Assembly: GCF_050296195.1 (NCBI RefSeq)
Contig: NZ_JBNKRB010000012.1
Source: Gynuella sp050296195
GTDB lineage: Bacteria > Pseudomonadota > Gammaproteobacteria > Pseudomonadales > Natronospirillaceae
Reading direction: 5' to 3' (one strand)
DNA: 64,000 bases
Shown here: piece after piece, positions 63,676 to 64,000 of the stretch
How the letters are laid out: every line of letters begins with the position of its first letter
How positions within the stretch are numbered: position 1 is the first letter of the stretch
Notes under the pieces: generated by a model
Seen by the model: only the letters and a program-made list of their open reading frames with translations
What the model was told of the DNA's origin: nothing
Database searches by the model: none
Made by a program: the position numbers and the translations under genes

Positions 63676-64000
63676 ATTTACTCCATTCAGCTCGGTTTGA
63701 ACGACGATAATGATTCAATGGCATCTAGTGTAATGTCTCAAATAAAACGCATATTTAAATGGGCCGCCGAATTCACTTCGCAACTCTACGTTAAGTTCAG
63801 CAAACGGCGTCCCACTCTTCGAGAAGCCCTCAAGACACCCACTACTTCGTTCCAGCTCTTGACAAGGGAGTGGCCATTGCCTGCGAGCTGCGCCTCGCGG
63901 TGAACATCTTAAGATGCTTTTTTAATATAGGTTTTATTCAAGACACTACACTAGCCGGCGGGTAGATTAAACAGAACAATCGAGGATGTCTTGCGTCAGG
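63676..64000. other. Right-edge region without a supported gene
   Basis: 325 bases. A plus-strand frame ends at 63903 and could start at ATG 63718 or 63736, giving about 55-61 basic residues (MSQIKRIFKWAAEF...). It lacks a ribosome site and any recognisable motif. The last 100 bases show nothing. Confidence 0.3.

Noticed and set aside
63253..63903. 216-codon plus-strand frame at the right edge
   Set aside because: It lies mostly antisense to the lipoprotein gene, and its downstream portion lacks a start signal or motif. Kept only as a note on the edge region.

Overview
The window looks like chromosomal DNA of a free-living, probably marine or halophilic gammaproteobacterium of the Oceanospirillales/Alteromonadales kind. 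This is inferred from a ZrgA-type zinc importer under a Zur-like box, HemG, SelO, NDH-2, a combined lysine/ornithine-type decarboxylase, AdhE/PflA and a mannoside operon. I cannot name the genus.

Left part (1 to about 16.8 kb) is an accessory island. At 7785-12568 lies a Tn7-like transposition module read leftward: a TnsA-TnsB fusion, a TnsC/TniB-type ATPase and one TniQ-family protein. No Cas genes are present. Beyond it lies defence cargo. First is a two-gene toxin-antitoxin-like unit resembling RosmerTA (5893-7681). Next is a CBASS locus (1-5882) with a Cap5-type HNH-SAVED nuclease, a CD-NTase and a stand-alone E2-like protein with a SEC-C zinc motif. A divergent HTH/metallopeptidase pair matches CapH/CapP, and two inverted copies of an 18-bp motif sit on the two divergent -10 regions. 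The CBASS operon appears larger than the standard set: a 58-aa protein and a YdjM-like membrane protein precede cap5, and an unrecognised membrane protein overlaps the end of the E2 gene and runs off the left edge. Right of the transposition genes lie an HTH regulator with a palindromic operator, two unrecognised small genes, a decayed IS630-type element and a fused MNT-HEPN protein.

16.9-21.6 kb holds a Tle1/DUF2235-like phospholipase effector gene followed by three tandem, near-identical lipoprotein genes, probably immunity proteins.

21.6-49.8 kb is mostly ordinary chromosome: a GH3 hydrolase/GPH symporter/AraC cluster, a diguanylate cyclase, LysR, DUF1993, GST, a large secreted protein with TSP3/dockerin-like and 22-residue repeats, an SLC13 transporter, a MAPEG protein, and a TetR/DJ-1 pair sharing an operator. 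It continues with adhE and pflA (no pflB nearby), a tautomerase, selO, ndh, an Fe(II)/2OG oxygenase, a beta-barrel protein, a NYN-domain protein and a PLP decarboxylase. Two palindrome-ended intergenic elements lie here.

50-53.7 kb is a Zur-boxed zinc-uptake operon (ZrgA type). 54-61.4 kb is an ABC-sugar-transporter/GH38 alpha-mannosidase/ROK-regulator operon without its own ATPase gene. A second ROK protein, HemG and a lipoprotein close the window.
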